Assembly: GCA_023411375.1 (NCBI GenBank)
Contig: JAEYOW010000023.1
Location: forward strand, 165,372 to 229,371
Reading direction: 5' to 3'
From: Bacillota bacterium
GTDB lineage: Bacteria; Bacillota; Clostridia; Christensenellales; Aristaeellaceae
DNA length: 64,000 nt
The notes beneath the pieces were generated by a model. It worked only from the letters and a program-made list of their open reading frames with translations. It was not told where the DNA came from and did not search any database. This document shows, one piece after another, positions 45,791 to 54,324 of this stretch (its first letter is position 1; the number at the start of each line of letters is the position of its first letter). Made by a program: the position numbers and the translations under genes.

Positions 45791-46420
45791 ATGAACATTA
45801 TCTTCCTTGGACCTCCGGGCGCAGGTAAAGGCACCCAGGCGCAGATTGTCTGTCAGAAGCTGGGCATCCCCCAGATTTCCACAGGCGATATGCTGCGTAC
45901 GGCCATCGCAAACAAGACGGAAACGGGCTTGAAGGCGAAGGAATACATGGATGGCGGCCAGCTGGTGCCGGACGAGGTTGTGATTGCGATTGTCCGGGAG
46001 CGGCTCGCGATGGACGATTGCCGGAAGGGGTACATTCTGGACGGTTTTCCCCGTACGGTAGAGCAAGCCAAGGCGTTGAGCGGGTTTGCTAAGATCGACG
46101 CGGCCATCAACCTGGACGTGGATGATGAGGTGCTCGTCAAGCGGCTTAGCGGCCGCCGCGTGTGCCCGCTGTGCGGCGCGCCCTACCATGTAGAGCGTCT
46201 GAACGGTGAAACCGTGTGCAAAGCGGATGGGACGCCGCTGATTCAGCGCGACGACGACAGGGCGGAGACGGTCCTCAACCGCCTGACGGTTTATCACCAG
46301 AAGACCGCGCCGCTGATTGACCATTACAGGAATGAGGGGCTGCTCAAAAGCGTTGGCGGCAACCTGAGCCTGGAGGAAATCAGCGAGGAAATTCTGGGAA
46401 TACTCGAGGCGATCCGATGA
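45791..46420 (+). CDS. adk: Adenylate kinase, zinc-type
   Basis: The 209-residue enzyme interconverts AMP, ADP and ATP. P-loop GPPGAGKGTQAQ; NMP-binding GDMLRTAIA; GFPRTVEQAKAL; and a LID domain with a zinc-binding pattern CPLCG then CKAD (three Cys and one Asp, as in many Firmicutes). ATG 45791 follows AAAAGGAGG; the frame opens further left without support. ATGA overlap with map. Confidence 0.96.
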   Translation: MNIIFLGPPGAGKGTQAQIVCQKLGIPQISTGDMLRTAIANKTETGLKAKEYMDGGQLVPDEVVIAIVRERLAMDDCRKGYILDGFPRTVEQAKALSGFAKIDAAINLDVDDEVLVKRLSGRRVCPLCGAPYHVERLNGETVCKADGTPLIQRDDDRAETVLNRLTVYHQKTAPLIDHYRNEGLLKSVGGNLSLEEISEEILGILEAIR

Positions 46421-47196
46421 TCTATTTAAAGAACGCGCAGCAGCTGGACTGTATGCGCAAATCGGGCGCGATGCTCTATGAGGTGCTTTGCCGCCTTCGG
46501 GAGGCGATCAAGCCTGGAATGAGCACCGCCGAGCTGGACGTGTACGCCGAGCAGCTCATTCGCAAGCATAAGGCAGTTCCCTCTTTTCTGGACTATCAGG
46601 GCTATCCCGCGTCTATCTGCGCCTCTGTAAACGAGGAGGTTGTGCATGGCATTCCGTCGGATCAAACCGTGTTAAAGGAAGGCGATGTGCTTTCCATTGA
46701 TTGCGGGCTGATCTTTGACGGCTGGCAGGCCGACAGCGCCTTTACGGTGGGCGTAGGCGAGATTTCCGCTGAGAAGCGGCAGTTGATCGACGTGACTGAG
46801 GAGAGCTTTTACAAGGGAATCCGCAGGGCAATCGCCGGCAATCACCTTGGCGATATTGGGCACGCGATTCAGGAATACGCCGAAAGCTTCGGCTACGGCG
46901 TGATCCGCGACCTGACGGGCCATGGTATTGGCAGAAACATGCATGAGGAACCCAGCGTGCCTAACTTCGGCCGCGAGGGCCATGGCACGCGTTTGCGTGC
47001 CGGTATGACGCTGGCGATTGAACCGATGATTGCCATGGGGGATTACCATGTGGCGGAGCTGGAGGATGGCTGGACGATTGTGACCGAGGATGGCGGCATC
47101 TGTTCACACTACGAGCATACCATCGCCATCAACGAGCACGGCCTGCCCGAGCTGCTTACCTACCCCGGCTACGCCCTGACGGAGGAAGCCGAGTGA
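46417..47196 (+). CDS. map: Methionine aminopeptidase, type I
   Basis: The 259-residue enzyme removes N-terminal Met from new proteins. The pita-bread fold has metal ligands in LSIDCGLIFDGWQADSAFTV, the histidine of DLTGHGIGRNMHEEP, and TLAIEPMIAMG. It is part of the secY-adk-map-infA block. Its stop overlaps the GTG start of the next gene. Confidence 0.96.
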   Translation: MIYLKNAQQLDCMRKSGAMLYEVLCRLREAIKPGMSTAELDVYAEQLIRKHKAVPSFLDYQGYPASICASVNEEVVHGIPSDQTVLKEGDVLSIDCGLIFDGWQADSAFTVGVGEISAEKRQLIDVTEESFYKGIRRAIAGNHLGDIGHAIQEYAESFGYGVIRDLTGHGIGRNMHEEPSVPNFGREGHGTRLRAGMTLAIEPMIAMGDYHVAELEDGWTIVTEDGGICSHYEHTIAINEHGLPELLTYPGYALTEEAE

Positions 47197-47537
47197 AAGC
47201 GAAGCCGACCGAGCCAGGGCGCGTGGTGATCGCCACGCAGGGGCATGACGCAGGCACATGGTATGCGGTGCTTGCGGCGCTGGACGCGCACCATCTGCTT
47301 TTGTGCGATGGAGAGACACGCAAGCTGGCAAAGCCCAAGAAAAAGCAATTAAAGCACCTGCGTGCCCTGCCGCTGACAGTCGCGGTCGAGGGCAGGGGCG
47401 AAAGCGGCGGAGCGATCGCGGACAGCGATATCCGCAAGGCGCTCCGTGCGGCGCGGGATGCTTACGAAACCAGAACCGCAGGCGCGCAGCCAAAGCCGCG
47501 CCCAGAGAAGGAGGAATGCGCGTTTGTCCAAGAGTGA
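47193..47537 (+). CDS. KOW-domain (L14e-like) RNA-binding protein
   Basis: The 114-residue protein has an N-terminal KOW-like fold (PGRVVIATQGHDAGTWYAVL, then LLLCDGETRKLAKPKKKQ) resembling archaeal/eukaryotic ribosomal protein L14e. Proteins of this type are regularly found between map and infA in Clostridia; their function is not settled, though a ribosome-linked role is supposed. It starts at GTG 47193 in the map stop and overlaps infA by 14 bases. Confidence 0.8.
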   Translation: MKAKPTEPGRVVIATQGHDAGTWYAVLAALDAHHLLLCDGETRKLAKPKKKQLKHLRALPLTVAVEGRGESGGAIADSDIRKALRAARDAYETRTAGAQPKPRPEKEECAFVQE

Positions 47538-47745
47538 TGTCATTGAAATGGAAGGCACGGTTATCGAGGCGCTTCCCAACGCGAATTTTAAAGTGGAGCT
47601 CCCCGGCGGGCACCGGATCATGGCACAGATTTCGGGAAAAATGCGCATGAACTTCATCCGCATTTATCCCGGCGACAAGGTTACTGTCGAGCTTTCACCC
47701 TATGATTTGACGCGCGGCCGCATTACGTGGCGCAGCAAGAATTAG
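47524..47745 (+). CDS. infA: Translation initiation factor IF-1
   Basis: A 73-residue OB-fold protein blocking the A site during initiation: SKSDVIEMEGTVIEALPNAN and MRMNFIRIYPGDKVTVELSP. The start is TTG 47524, 9 bases after AAGGAGG (47508-47514) and inside the preceding gene; the longer frame upstream reads non-family sequence. Confidence 0.95.
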   Translation: MSKSDVIEMEGTVIEALPNANFKVELPGGHRIMAQISGKMRMNFIRIYPGDKVTVELSPYDLTRGRITWRSKN

Positions 47746-47799
47746 GGCGGGAGCATCCCGAGGACGGCCGCAGGCCGTTCGAATAAGGAGGTTACAAAC

Positions 47800-47913
47800 A
47801 TGAAGGTTCGTCCCTCGGTCAAACCCATCTGCGAGAAGTGCAAGATCATCAAGCGCAAGGGCCGCGTGATGGTCATCTGCGAGAACCCCAAGCACAAGCA
47901 GAAGCAGGGCTGA
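47800..47913 (+). CDS. rpmJ: Ribosomal protein L36
   Basis: A 37-codon gene, translated MKVRPSVKPICEKCKIIKRK then GRVMVICENPKHKQKQG. The zinc ligands are the two Cys of CEKC, the later Cys and the final His (C+ form). AAGGAGG lies 8 bases before the ATG. rpsM normally follows at once; here nearly 4 kb of other genes intervene. Confidence 0.95.
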   Translation: MKVRPSVKPICEKCKIIKRKGRVMVICENPKHKQKQG

Positions 47914-47969
47914 ATGGCCTTTCCCGTGACCGCGTTTCGCGTAATGGGAATCGCTGGATGGATATGCGA

Positions 47970-48000
47970 AAAGCCGGGCGGCGACAGGCCGTCCGGCTTT
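47970..48000. terminator. Hairpin closing the first part of the ribosomal operon
   Basis: AAAGCCGGGCGGC (47970-47982) pairs with GCCGTCCGGCTTT (47988-48000), 13 bp with one G-U pair and a five-base loop. The T-run after it is interrupted. It also has an A-run on the left, so it may serve the convergent minus-strand gene as well. Confidence 0.65.
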
Positions 48001-48034
48001 GCTTTGCAAAAACACATGGGTGAGGGAACGGGAG

Positions 48035-48970
48035 TCAAGCTTCAATCCGGTCAAACGCTTTCAGCCAAAGCACCTTTTCAAGGGAAGTATAGGCTTTGGC
48101 CCAATTTTCAGAAATTGCGAAAGCACCGGCGTAACGCTCGCAGTTTTGAAACCACGACCAGTTGATTGGCCATACGCCGCAGGACGGCAGGGTCTGAATT
48201 AAATAGTCGAGCTCGGCTTCCACAAGCGCGCGGTTTTCGTCGCAAAAGGCGCTTTCCGGCCCGTGAATGTAGCGGGAGGGGCGGGGGACATACCCTGACC
48301 AATCCTCCGGGGCGTGGGTAATCGCCTGCCGGACAAGCTCGTGAACGCGGGCCTCCGTCACGGAAGGTTCGCTGGTGATGGACAAGCGTTTCCAGTGCGG
48401 AAGCAGGGCAAGGCAGGCCTCCAGAAACATTTCTCCGGAAGCATCCGGGGTAAGCATCCGCTTATGCGCCTGAGATGCCAGCGACAGTGCCGTGTCAAAT
48501 AGGGAGTCTCCGGGAGTAACAACGTCCAGAAGAAAGGCGGAGACCGCGGCCGAAAGGCCGGCGCTTTCGCAGGCGTTGGTGGCGGCGTCGAAATGCCACC
48601 AGGGTGCGTGCGGCCAGCCATCGTTGGAGGGAAGGGTAAACAGCCATTGTCCGGCCTCAAAGCCTGACCCGCTCCTGAAATAGTTGAGAATATCCCGGAG
48701 CATGGGCAGGTCGGGCGAGGTAAGGCCGACGGAGCGGAGGAGCGTGGCCGCGTTGAGGGTGGCGTAAGGCGTGGATTCAGGATTCCAGCAATCCGCGTCC
48801 AGCGCGTGGCCAAAGCCGCCGTCGGGGTTTTGATAGAAGGACAGGGCGCTGAGCACGTCCTGAGCGGACCCCCGCTCAAAGTGGAAGCGCCATCTGGCGG
48901 CGTCAAGAGGGCGGGCGTTGCGGTAAATCCAGCCGCGAATTTGCTCAAATGCATTCCCGGTAAGTTTCAT
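48035..48970 (-). CDS. Alpha/alpha-toroid (prenyltransferase/squalene-cyclase-like) protein
   Basis: The 311-residue protein has the repeat signature of alpha/alpha toroids, QNPDGGFGHALDADCWNPES, followed by helix pairs and SGSGFEAGQWLFTLPSNDGW. It resembles the small soluble proteins labelled prenyltransferase/squalene-oxidase-repeat, many of unknown substrate. No signal peptide. GGAGG lies 8 bases before ATG 48970. It is the last of three minus-strand genes between rpmJ and rpsM. Confidence 0.65.
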   Translation of the reverse strand: MKLTGNAFEQIRGWIYRNARPLDAARWRFHFERGSAQDVLSALSFYQNPDGGFGHALDADCWNPESTPYATLNAATLLRSVGLTSPDLPMLRDILNYFRSGSGFEAGQWLFTLPSNDGWPHAPWWHFDAATNACESAGLSAAVSAFLLDVVTPGDSLFDTALSLASQAHKRMLTPDASGEMFLEACLALLPHWKRLSITSEPSVTEARVHELVRQAITHAPEDWSGYVPRPSRYIHGPESAFCDENRALVEAELDYLIQTLPSCGVWPINWSWFQNCERYAGAFAISENWAKAYTSLEKVLWLKAFDRIEA

Positions 48971-49006
48971 GCTTCATTCCTCCATGTGAAAGATGGAATA
49001 AGGATA

Positions 49007-49846
49007 TCAAATCAATGGCGCGCCGGCTTGTAAAAATCCGACATTCTGACGCGCCTTTGCCAACGCGTCGCGCAAAGACAGCGAATGAAACTGTTTAAAC
49101 GAATTAAGCAGATGCGCCTGATCTACGTATCCATACCGTTCTACCGCGTCCAGAACATCAAAATGCGAGGAGAACACGGCTTCGCGCCACAGGGATTGAT
49201 AGCGGACAAGAGAGGCAAAGCCCTTGGGAGAAACCCCGATATGCTGGGCGAACAGGCGCTCAAGCTGGCGCGGGCTGATATGGGAATCCCGCGCCAGCTG
49301 ACCGGCGCGAAGATTGCCATGAGAATGGAGCACGGACCAAACCGCGTTCATCAGCGTATCGTCAGGGCTGCGAAAGCTCAAAGCGCGCGGCAGACAGGCA
49401 TCGGCCTGGGCGACGCACTCCGCGAAATTCCGCGAGCGGGCCAGACGTGGGGAGAGGGCGCTTACCAGCGAAGGGAAATGCCTTTCCGCGTCACAGCAGG
49501 CGTTTTTGGTATCCCGCAGGCTTTCTTCCGCAAAGAGAGCCGCGCTCCAGGCAAAAAAGCGGACGCCGAACGTAAAGCATCCAGGCATGTTGGCGGGAGC
49601 GTAAAACGGCGCGTCGTTCATGCCGCAGAAGCGGGCGGAAATCCGGCGGGTACTAGCATCTACCGTGAACAGAATATCCATGCACGCGTCGGGTACCACG
49701 AGCGTCGCCGGGCCGGGGACAGACAAAGAGAACCAGAAGCAACGCACGATGGGCCTCAGCGCTTCGCAGGGGAGCACCTCCCAATAGCCGCTGTCATTGC
49801 GGAAGGGAGTTGCCACAATGGGATGAAAGTGGTGATGGAGGTTCAT
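49007..49846 (-). CDS. AraC-family transcriptional regulator
   Basis: The 279-residue protein has a C-terminal AraC double helix-turn-helix (about 175-265: RAGQLARDSHISPRQLERLF and RYGYVDQAHLLNSFKQFHSL). The N-terminal half (PIVRCFWFSLSVPGP, LVVPDACMDILFTV) resembles the DUF6597-type domain seen in many such regulators. ATG 49846 suits the GAGG at 49860-49857; ATG 49855 is too close. It lies directly after the amidohydrolase, whose expression it may control. Confidence 0.85.
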   Translation of the reverse strand: MNLHHHFHPIVATPFRNDSGYWEVLPCEALRPIVRCFWFSLSVPGPATLVVPDACMDILFTVDASTRRISARFCGMNDAPFYAPANMPGCFTFGVRFFAWSAALFAEESLRDTKNACCDAERHFPSLVSALSPRLARSRNFAECVAQADACLPRALSFRSPDDTLMNAVWSVLHSHGNLRAGQLARDSHISPRQLERLFAQHIGVSPKGFASLVRYQSLWREAVFSSHFDVLDAVERYGYVDQAHLLNSFKQFHSLSLRDALAKARQNVGFLQAGAPLI

Positions 49847-49858
49847 TGCATGCATACC

Positions 49859-51454
49859 TCAACAGGACTTTTTAAGCAGGAAGCGCCCGGCGCAGACGCC
49901 GTCCACGGCCGCGCCGTTGCGCACCGCCTGCCTGCCGTTGACAAACACCTGCCGGACGCCCACGGGCCTGCCGTTTACATCGGCGCCGGGCGCAACCATG
50001 CGCGGATTGAACACCACCAGATCCGCAAAAGCACCCTCACGGAGATAACCGCGGTCCTTCAACCCAAACCGGTCGGCAGTCGCGCCGGTCATTTGACGAA
50101 TGGTACGGGTGAGCGTATGCTTCTCGCGCGCGATGCGCAAAAATTCCGGGAAACAGCAGAACGCGGCGGGGTTTTGCATACCCTCGTCCTCGATCCATGC
50201 GTCGGTCATGTAGAGGCACCGGCCGTCCGACATCAGGCGTTCCAGAATTTCAGGGGTAAGGTACTTATGCATCAGCACCCGGGCGGTGCCGTCGGTATCG
50301 TCCACCAAACGAAGATAGGCCTCAAGGTCGCTCACGCCCCAATGGGCGGCGATTTCAGAAACCGTTCTGCCCGTGAGGGAGGCATGCTTCGCGCCGGCCC
50401 AGGCGATTTGGATATCGCTGAAATCAAAGCCGAGCAGGCGCTTGGTTACGCCGATCTCGACGGCCAGGCGGGCGCGAATAGCGGGCGAACGGCGCTTTTC
50501 CCGGGGAAGGGTGAGATACCACGCGGGCAAAACGACGGTGATGACCGAAGCGCCATACATCATGGCATAGCTGTCATAGAAGAAGGAGCAGCCGGCGCGG
50601 TTGGCACGTTCGATCAGGCGAAGGGATTCCTCCACGGTCCGCCAGGTTTTTGCGCCTACGAAGATCAGATGGCTGAATTGGAGGCTGACCCCGGTTTCCC
50701 GCGCAAGGCTGAGCATTTCATCCAGCGCCCGTAGATTATGCGCGCGGCCGCCGAAGGGTGGATGGTAGGAGGTGCTGGCGGCGGAGCAGGCGCGGGCGTG
50801 AACGGCGAGGGGTCGGTCGTACTTCTTGGCGATCAGCGCGGCGCGCTTCAGCTCGGCATAGGGCGCGTAGCGGTCGGGCTCATACATCAGCCCGAAGGAA
50901 ATGCCGCCGGCGCCCGCGTCCAGCTCGCGCTCAAGCAAAAAATCCTGACGCTTCAGCTCGTCCCCGCAAAGCGGGCGGCTGTCGCGGCCGGCAATGCTGA
51001 TACGGCTGCTCATGTGCCCAAGAAGGGGATGGAGGTTCAGGGGCAGTCGATCCTGCGATGCATGGACGAACCCTTCAAGCGTGGAAAGGTCGCCCTGCGC
51101 GTCCCCACGGGAAAACAGGCCGCTGCCGATGAGGTCGGCGTTGGGTGAGTCCGCCTCGAAACCGAAGGGGGAAAAGCCGCAGTTTCCGGTCACCTGCGTC
51201 GTGACGCCCTGCTCCAGAAAGGGGCGAAAGAAGCGGCTGTTGCCGGCGCGCGCGGCGAACCAGTCGTTGTGGGAATGGGCGTCGATAAAACCCGGTGCGA
51301 TCGCAAGCCCGGTACAGTCAAGGGTCGTATCCGCCCGGCCCCGGATTGAGGAGGAGACCTGAACGATGCGGTCGTCCTCGATGAGCAGGTCGGCGCGAAT
51401 GGGGCTGGACAGGGTTCCGTCATAAAGCTGGGCGTTGGCGAAATGAGTGCGCAT
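49859..51454 (-). CDS. N-acyl-D-amino-acid deacylase-type amidohydrolase
   Basis: The 531-residue metallohydrolase has the metal motif PGFIDAHSHNDW, conserved FSHLIFVGAKTWR, the late Asp region MTDAWIEDEGMQNP, and RQMTGATADRFGLKDRGYL then EGAFADLVVFNP, all typical of D-aminoacylase / dihydroorotase-like enzymes. It would release D-amino acids from N-acyl forms or act on similar amides; substrate unproven. ATG 51454 follows GAAGGGACGG; a TTG at 51478 is possible. Together with the AraC gene it looks like a mobile catabolic cassette. Confidence 0.8.
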   Translation of the reverse strand: MRTHFANAQLYDGTLSSPIRADLLIEDDRIVQVSSSIRGRADTTLDCTGLAIAPGFIDAHSHNDWFAARAGNSRFFRPFLEQGVTTQVTGNCGFSPFGFEADSPNADLIGSGLFSRGDAQGDLSTLEGFVHASQDRLPLNLHPLLGHMSSRISIAGRDSRPLCGDELKRQDFLLERELDAGAGGISFGLMYEPDRYAPYAELKRAALIAKKYDRPLAVHARACSAASTSYHPPFGGRAHNLRALDEMLSLARETGVSLQFSHLIFVGAKTWRTVEESLRLIERANRAGCSFFYDSYAMMYGASVITVVLPAWYLTLPREKRRSPAIRARLAVEIGVTKRLLGFDFSDIQIAWAGAKHASLTGRTVSEIAAHWGVSDLEAYLRLVDDTDGTARVLMHKYLTPEILERLMSDGRCLYMTDAWIEDEGMQNPAAFCCFPEFLRIAREKHTLTRTIRQMTGATADRFGLKDRGYLREGAFADLVVFNPRMVAPGADVNGRPVGVRQVFVNGRQAVRNGAAVDGVCAGRFLLKKSC

Positions 51455-51566
51455 GAATAATACCGTCCCTTCGATCAAAATCGTTCGTATTCAGTATAGC
51501 GTGGTAAACCGGAAAAGAAAAGCAGAATTTCAGGCCGGGAGCGGCGAAATATTGCAAAAAAAGCTG

Positions 51567-51596
51567 TTTACAACTTGCACCAGGCTGTGATATAAT
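51567..51596 (+). promoter_or_regulatory. Promoter of the rpsM (alpha) operon
   Basis: TTTACA (51567-51572) and an extended -10 TGATATAAT (TATAAT at 51591-51596) are 18 bases apart. Transcription would begin near 51603, about 210 bases before rpsM. This promoter supplies the genes cut off from the upstream operon. Confidence 0.75.
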
Positions 51597-51602
51597 TCAA
51601 AA

Positions 51603-51812
51603 GTTGGAGTATGTTCAGAGCCGTGGGCGGCTGCATGTGCGGGAAACCGCGTGTGACCACGGGCTGAACGGGCGCTCCGACAGCACTGTCAAAGCGCGGC
51701 CGCCAAGGCTGCGCGGGGTCTTGGGCAACGCCTCGCTCACTCTACGCGAACGTCGCCAACTTCAAGAGACCCTCGGCTCAAGAGAGCACATACTATGGAG
51801 GTGTAACCACAC
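51603..51812 (+). promoter_or_regulatory. Structured leader of rpsM
   Basis: A long stem pairs GTTCAG and CCGTGG (51613-51618, 51621-51626) with CCACGG and CTGAAC (51657-51662, 51664-51669). Inside is the GNRA-type hairpin GCGG-GAAA-CCGC (51639-51650). GACAG/CTGTC and GC-rich pairings follow. S4 represses the alpha operon at its leader in other bacteria, which is a possible role here. Between 51455 and 51566 I see nothing else. Confidence 0.55.
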
Positions 51813-52190
51813 ATGGCACGTATTGCGGGCGTTGACCTGCCCAGAGAAAAGCGTGTGGAGATCGGACTGACCTACATCTTCGGCATCGGCTTGGCTACGT
51901 CCAAGCAGATCCTTGCCGGAACTGAGATCAATCCCGATACCCGCGTGAAGGACCTTACCGAAACCGAAGTCAGCAAGCTTCGTGAGTACATCGAGCATCA
52001 TGTCAAGGTGGAAGGCGACCTGCGTCGCGAGGTTTCCCTGAACATCAAGCGTTTGGTGGAAATCGGCTGCTACCGCGGCGTCCGTCATCGCCGTAACCTG
52101 CCCGTCCGCGGTCAGAACACCAAGAACAACGCGCGCACCCGCAAGGGTCCCAAGCGCACCATCGCGGGCAAGAAGAAGGCTACCCGCTAA
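51813..52190 (+). CDS. rpsM: Ribosomal protein S13
   Basis: A 125-residue 30S-head protein that touches the P-site tRNA. ARIAGVDLPREKRVEIGLTY at the start, RGVRHRRNLPVRGQNTKNNA near the end. GGAGGTGTAA precedes the ATG. Confidence 0.97.
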   Translation: MARIAGVDLPREKRVEIGLTYIFGIGLATSKQILAGTEINPDTRVKDLTETEVSKLREYIEHHVKVEGDLRREVSLNIKRLVEIGCYRGVRHRRNLPVRGQNTKNNARTRKGPKRTIAGKKKATR

Positions 52191-52241
52191 GGGGTAACCC
52201 ACTACGAACAATGCTTATGTAGCATGGAGGGATGAACAAAA

Positions 52242-52643
52242 ATGGCACCCAAGCAAAAATTAAAGAGGGTATCGCGCAAGCGTCGTGAGAAAAAGCTTGT
52301 CGAGCGTGGCGCCGCGCATATCCGTTCTTCCTTTAACAACACCATCGTCACCCTGACCGACGTCAACGGCAACGCCCTTTCCTGGGCCAGCGCCGGTGGC
52401 CTTGGTTTCCGTGGAAGCAAGAAATCCACGCCCTTTGCCGCGCAGATGGCCGCCGAGACCGCCGCGAAGGCCGCTATGGAGTTTGGCCTTAAGACCGTTG
52501 AGGTCTACGTCAAGGGCCCCGGCTCCGGACGCGAAGCCGCGATCCGCAGCCTGCAGGCCGCCGGCCTGGAAGTGAACATGATTAAAGACGTTACACCCAT
52601 CCCGCATAACGGTTGCCGTCCGCCCAAGCGTAGAAGAGTGTAA
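52242..52643 (+). CDS. rpsK: Ribosomal protein S11
   Basis: A 133-residue protein of the 30S platform, with AHIRSSFNNTIVTLTDVNGN, GSGREAAIRSLQAAGLEVNM and the ending NGCRPPKRRRV. Confidence 0.97.
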   Translation: MAPKQKLKRVSRKRREKKLVERGAAHIRSSFNNTIVTLTDVNGNALSWASAGGLGFRGSKKSTPFAAQMAAETAAKAAMEFGLKTVEVYVKGPGSGREAAIRSLQAAGLEVNMIKDVTPIPHNGCRPPKRRRV

Positions 52644-52667
52644 GGAATTCGAGGAGGTACAATCAAC

Positions 52668-53294
52668 ATGGCAAGATATACAGATTCCGTATGCCGTATG
52701 TGCCGCCGCGAGGGCACCAAGCTCTTCCTGAAGGGCGATAAGTGTTTTTCCTCCAAGTGCGCGGTGCAGAACCGACCGACCCCTCCGGGTCAGCACGGCC
52801 AGGCAAGGCAGCGTAAGGCGAGCGAGTACGGCCTGCAGCTTCGTGAAAAGCAGAAGGCGCGTCGCGCCTACGGCCTGATGGAAGGCCAGTTTAAGCGCAC
52901 CTTCATCCGCGCTACCGGTATGAAGGGTATTACGGGCGATAACCTGCTCCAGTTGCTTGAGCTGCGCCTGGACAATGTGGTCTTCCGCAGCGGTCTGGCT
53001 TCCAGCCGCGCGCAGGCCCGCCAATTTGTTTGCCACGGCCTGATGACCGTGAACGGCAAGAAGGTGGACATTCCCTCCTACACCATGAAGGTGGGGGATG
53101 TGATCGGCGTACGCTCCACCCGCAGGGATATGGCGCACTTCAAGATGGTCAAGGAAGGCATCGGCCGCGTGATTCCAAAGTGGATTACCACCGATGTGGA
53201 AAACCTGACCGCCACCGTCAGCGCGTTGCCGCAGCGCGACGACGTGGACCTGAGCCTGCAGGAAAACATGATCGTCGAGTTCTACTCTCGTTAG
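52668..53294 (+). CDS. rpsD: Ribosomal protein S4, zinc-binding form
   Basis: S4 (208 residues) nucleates 30S assembly and represses the alpha operon in several bacteria. The N-terminus has the C+ zinc pattern (CRMCRREG, then CFSSKC), the centre the S4 RNA-binding domain (RLDNVVFRSGLASSRAQARQ). AGGAGG precedes the ATG. Confidence 0.97.
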   Translation: MARYTDSVCRMCRREGTKLFLKGDKCFSSKCAVQNRPTPPGQHGQARQRKASEYGLQLREKQKARRAYGLMEGQFKRTFIRATGMKGITGDNLLQLLELRLDNVVFRSGLASSRAQARQFVCHGLMTVNGKKVDIPSYTMKVGDVIGVRSTRRDMAHFKMVKEGIGRVIPKWITTDVENLTATVSALPQRDDVDLSLQENMIVEFYSR

Positions 53295-53346
53295 GATGAG
53301 GCGTTACTCCCTCAACCATTTGGCTTGAAACAGGAGGGTAAATCGA

Positions 53347-54291
53347 ATGATCGAAATCGAAAAAGCGCGCATCGACTGTGCGGAGCTGAGTCAGGACGGA
53401 ACGTATGGCAAGTTTGTCATCGAACCGTTGGAGCGCGGCTTTGGCAACACGCTGGGCAATGCGCTGCGCCGTGTGCTGCTTAGCTCGCTGCCGGGCGTGG
53501 CCGTGACCAGCATCAAGATCGAGGGCATTCAGCATGAGTTCTCCACCATCCCCGGCGTTACGGAAGATGTGTCCGAGCTGATTCTGAACCTGAAGACCTT
53601 GACGGCCAAGCTGTATTCCGATCAGCCTAAAACCGTCATGCTCGATGTAAAGGGTCCCGCTGAGGTCAAGGCGAAGGATATCGCGGCCGACGATGAGCTG
53701 GAGTTCATCGACCCCGAGATGCACATCGCCACCTTGAACGAGGACGCGCATCTGCAAATGACGCTGACAATCGATAAGGGACGCGGGTATGTGAGTGCGG
53801 ATAAGAACAAATATCCCAACATGCCTATCGGCGTCATCCCGATCGATTCCATCTTCACCCCCATCCGCAAGGTCAACTACACCGTCGTGGATACCCGCGT
53901 GGGACAGATCACCGACTATGACAAGCTGACCCTGGAAGTATGGACGGATGGAAGCGTTCAGCCTGACGAGGCTATCAGCCTCGCGGCAAAGATTCTCACC
54001 GAGCATTTGACCCTTTTTGTAAGCTTGACCGACCAGGTGACGACAATCGCCTTTACCGATCAGGAGGACGACAAGAAGGAAAAAGTGCTGGAGATGACCA
54101 TTGAGGAGCTTGATTTGAGCGTGCGCGCCTATAACTGCTTGAAGCGCGCGGGCATCAACACCGTCTCCGAGCTGGTGCAGCGTAATCAGGAAGATATGAT
54201 GAAGGTTCGCAACCTTGGCCGCAAGAGTCTGGAGGAGGTCGAGCAAAAGCTCGAGGCTCTCAATCTCTCCTTGCGCCCCAGCGACGAATAA
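53347..54291 (+). CDS. rpoA: RNA polymerase alpha subunit
   Basis: The 314-residue protein has the N-terminal assembly domain (LERGFGNTLGNALRRVLLSS) and C-terminal DNA/activator-binding domain (LSVRAYNCLKRAGINTVSEL, NLGRKSLEEVEQKLEAL). ACAGGAGGG precedes the ATG. Confidence 0.98.
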   Translation: MIEIEKARIDCAELSQDGTYGKFVIEPLERGFGNTLGNALRRVLLSSLPGVAVTSIKIEGIQHEFSTIPGVTEDVSELILNLKTLTAKLYSDQPKTVMLDVKGPAEVKAKDIAADDELEFIDPEMHIATLNEDAHLQMTLTIDKGRGYVSADKNKYPNMPIGVIPIDSIFTPIRKVNYTVVDTRVGQITDYDKLTLEVWTDGSVQPDEAISLAAKILTEHLTLFVSLTDQVTTIAFTDQEDDKKEKVLEMTIEELDLSVRAYNCLKRAGINTVSELVQRNQEDMMKVRNLGRKSLEEVEQKLEALNLSLRPSDE

Positions 54292-54324
54292 GCGACACAT
54301 TCCCGCAAAGGAGGAAATAGAACC

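Noticed and set aside
51604..51870. Open frame across the rpsM leader
   Set aside because: It starts almost at the transcript start without a binding site, runs into rpsM in another frame, and the DNA is explained by RNA pairing.
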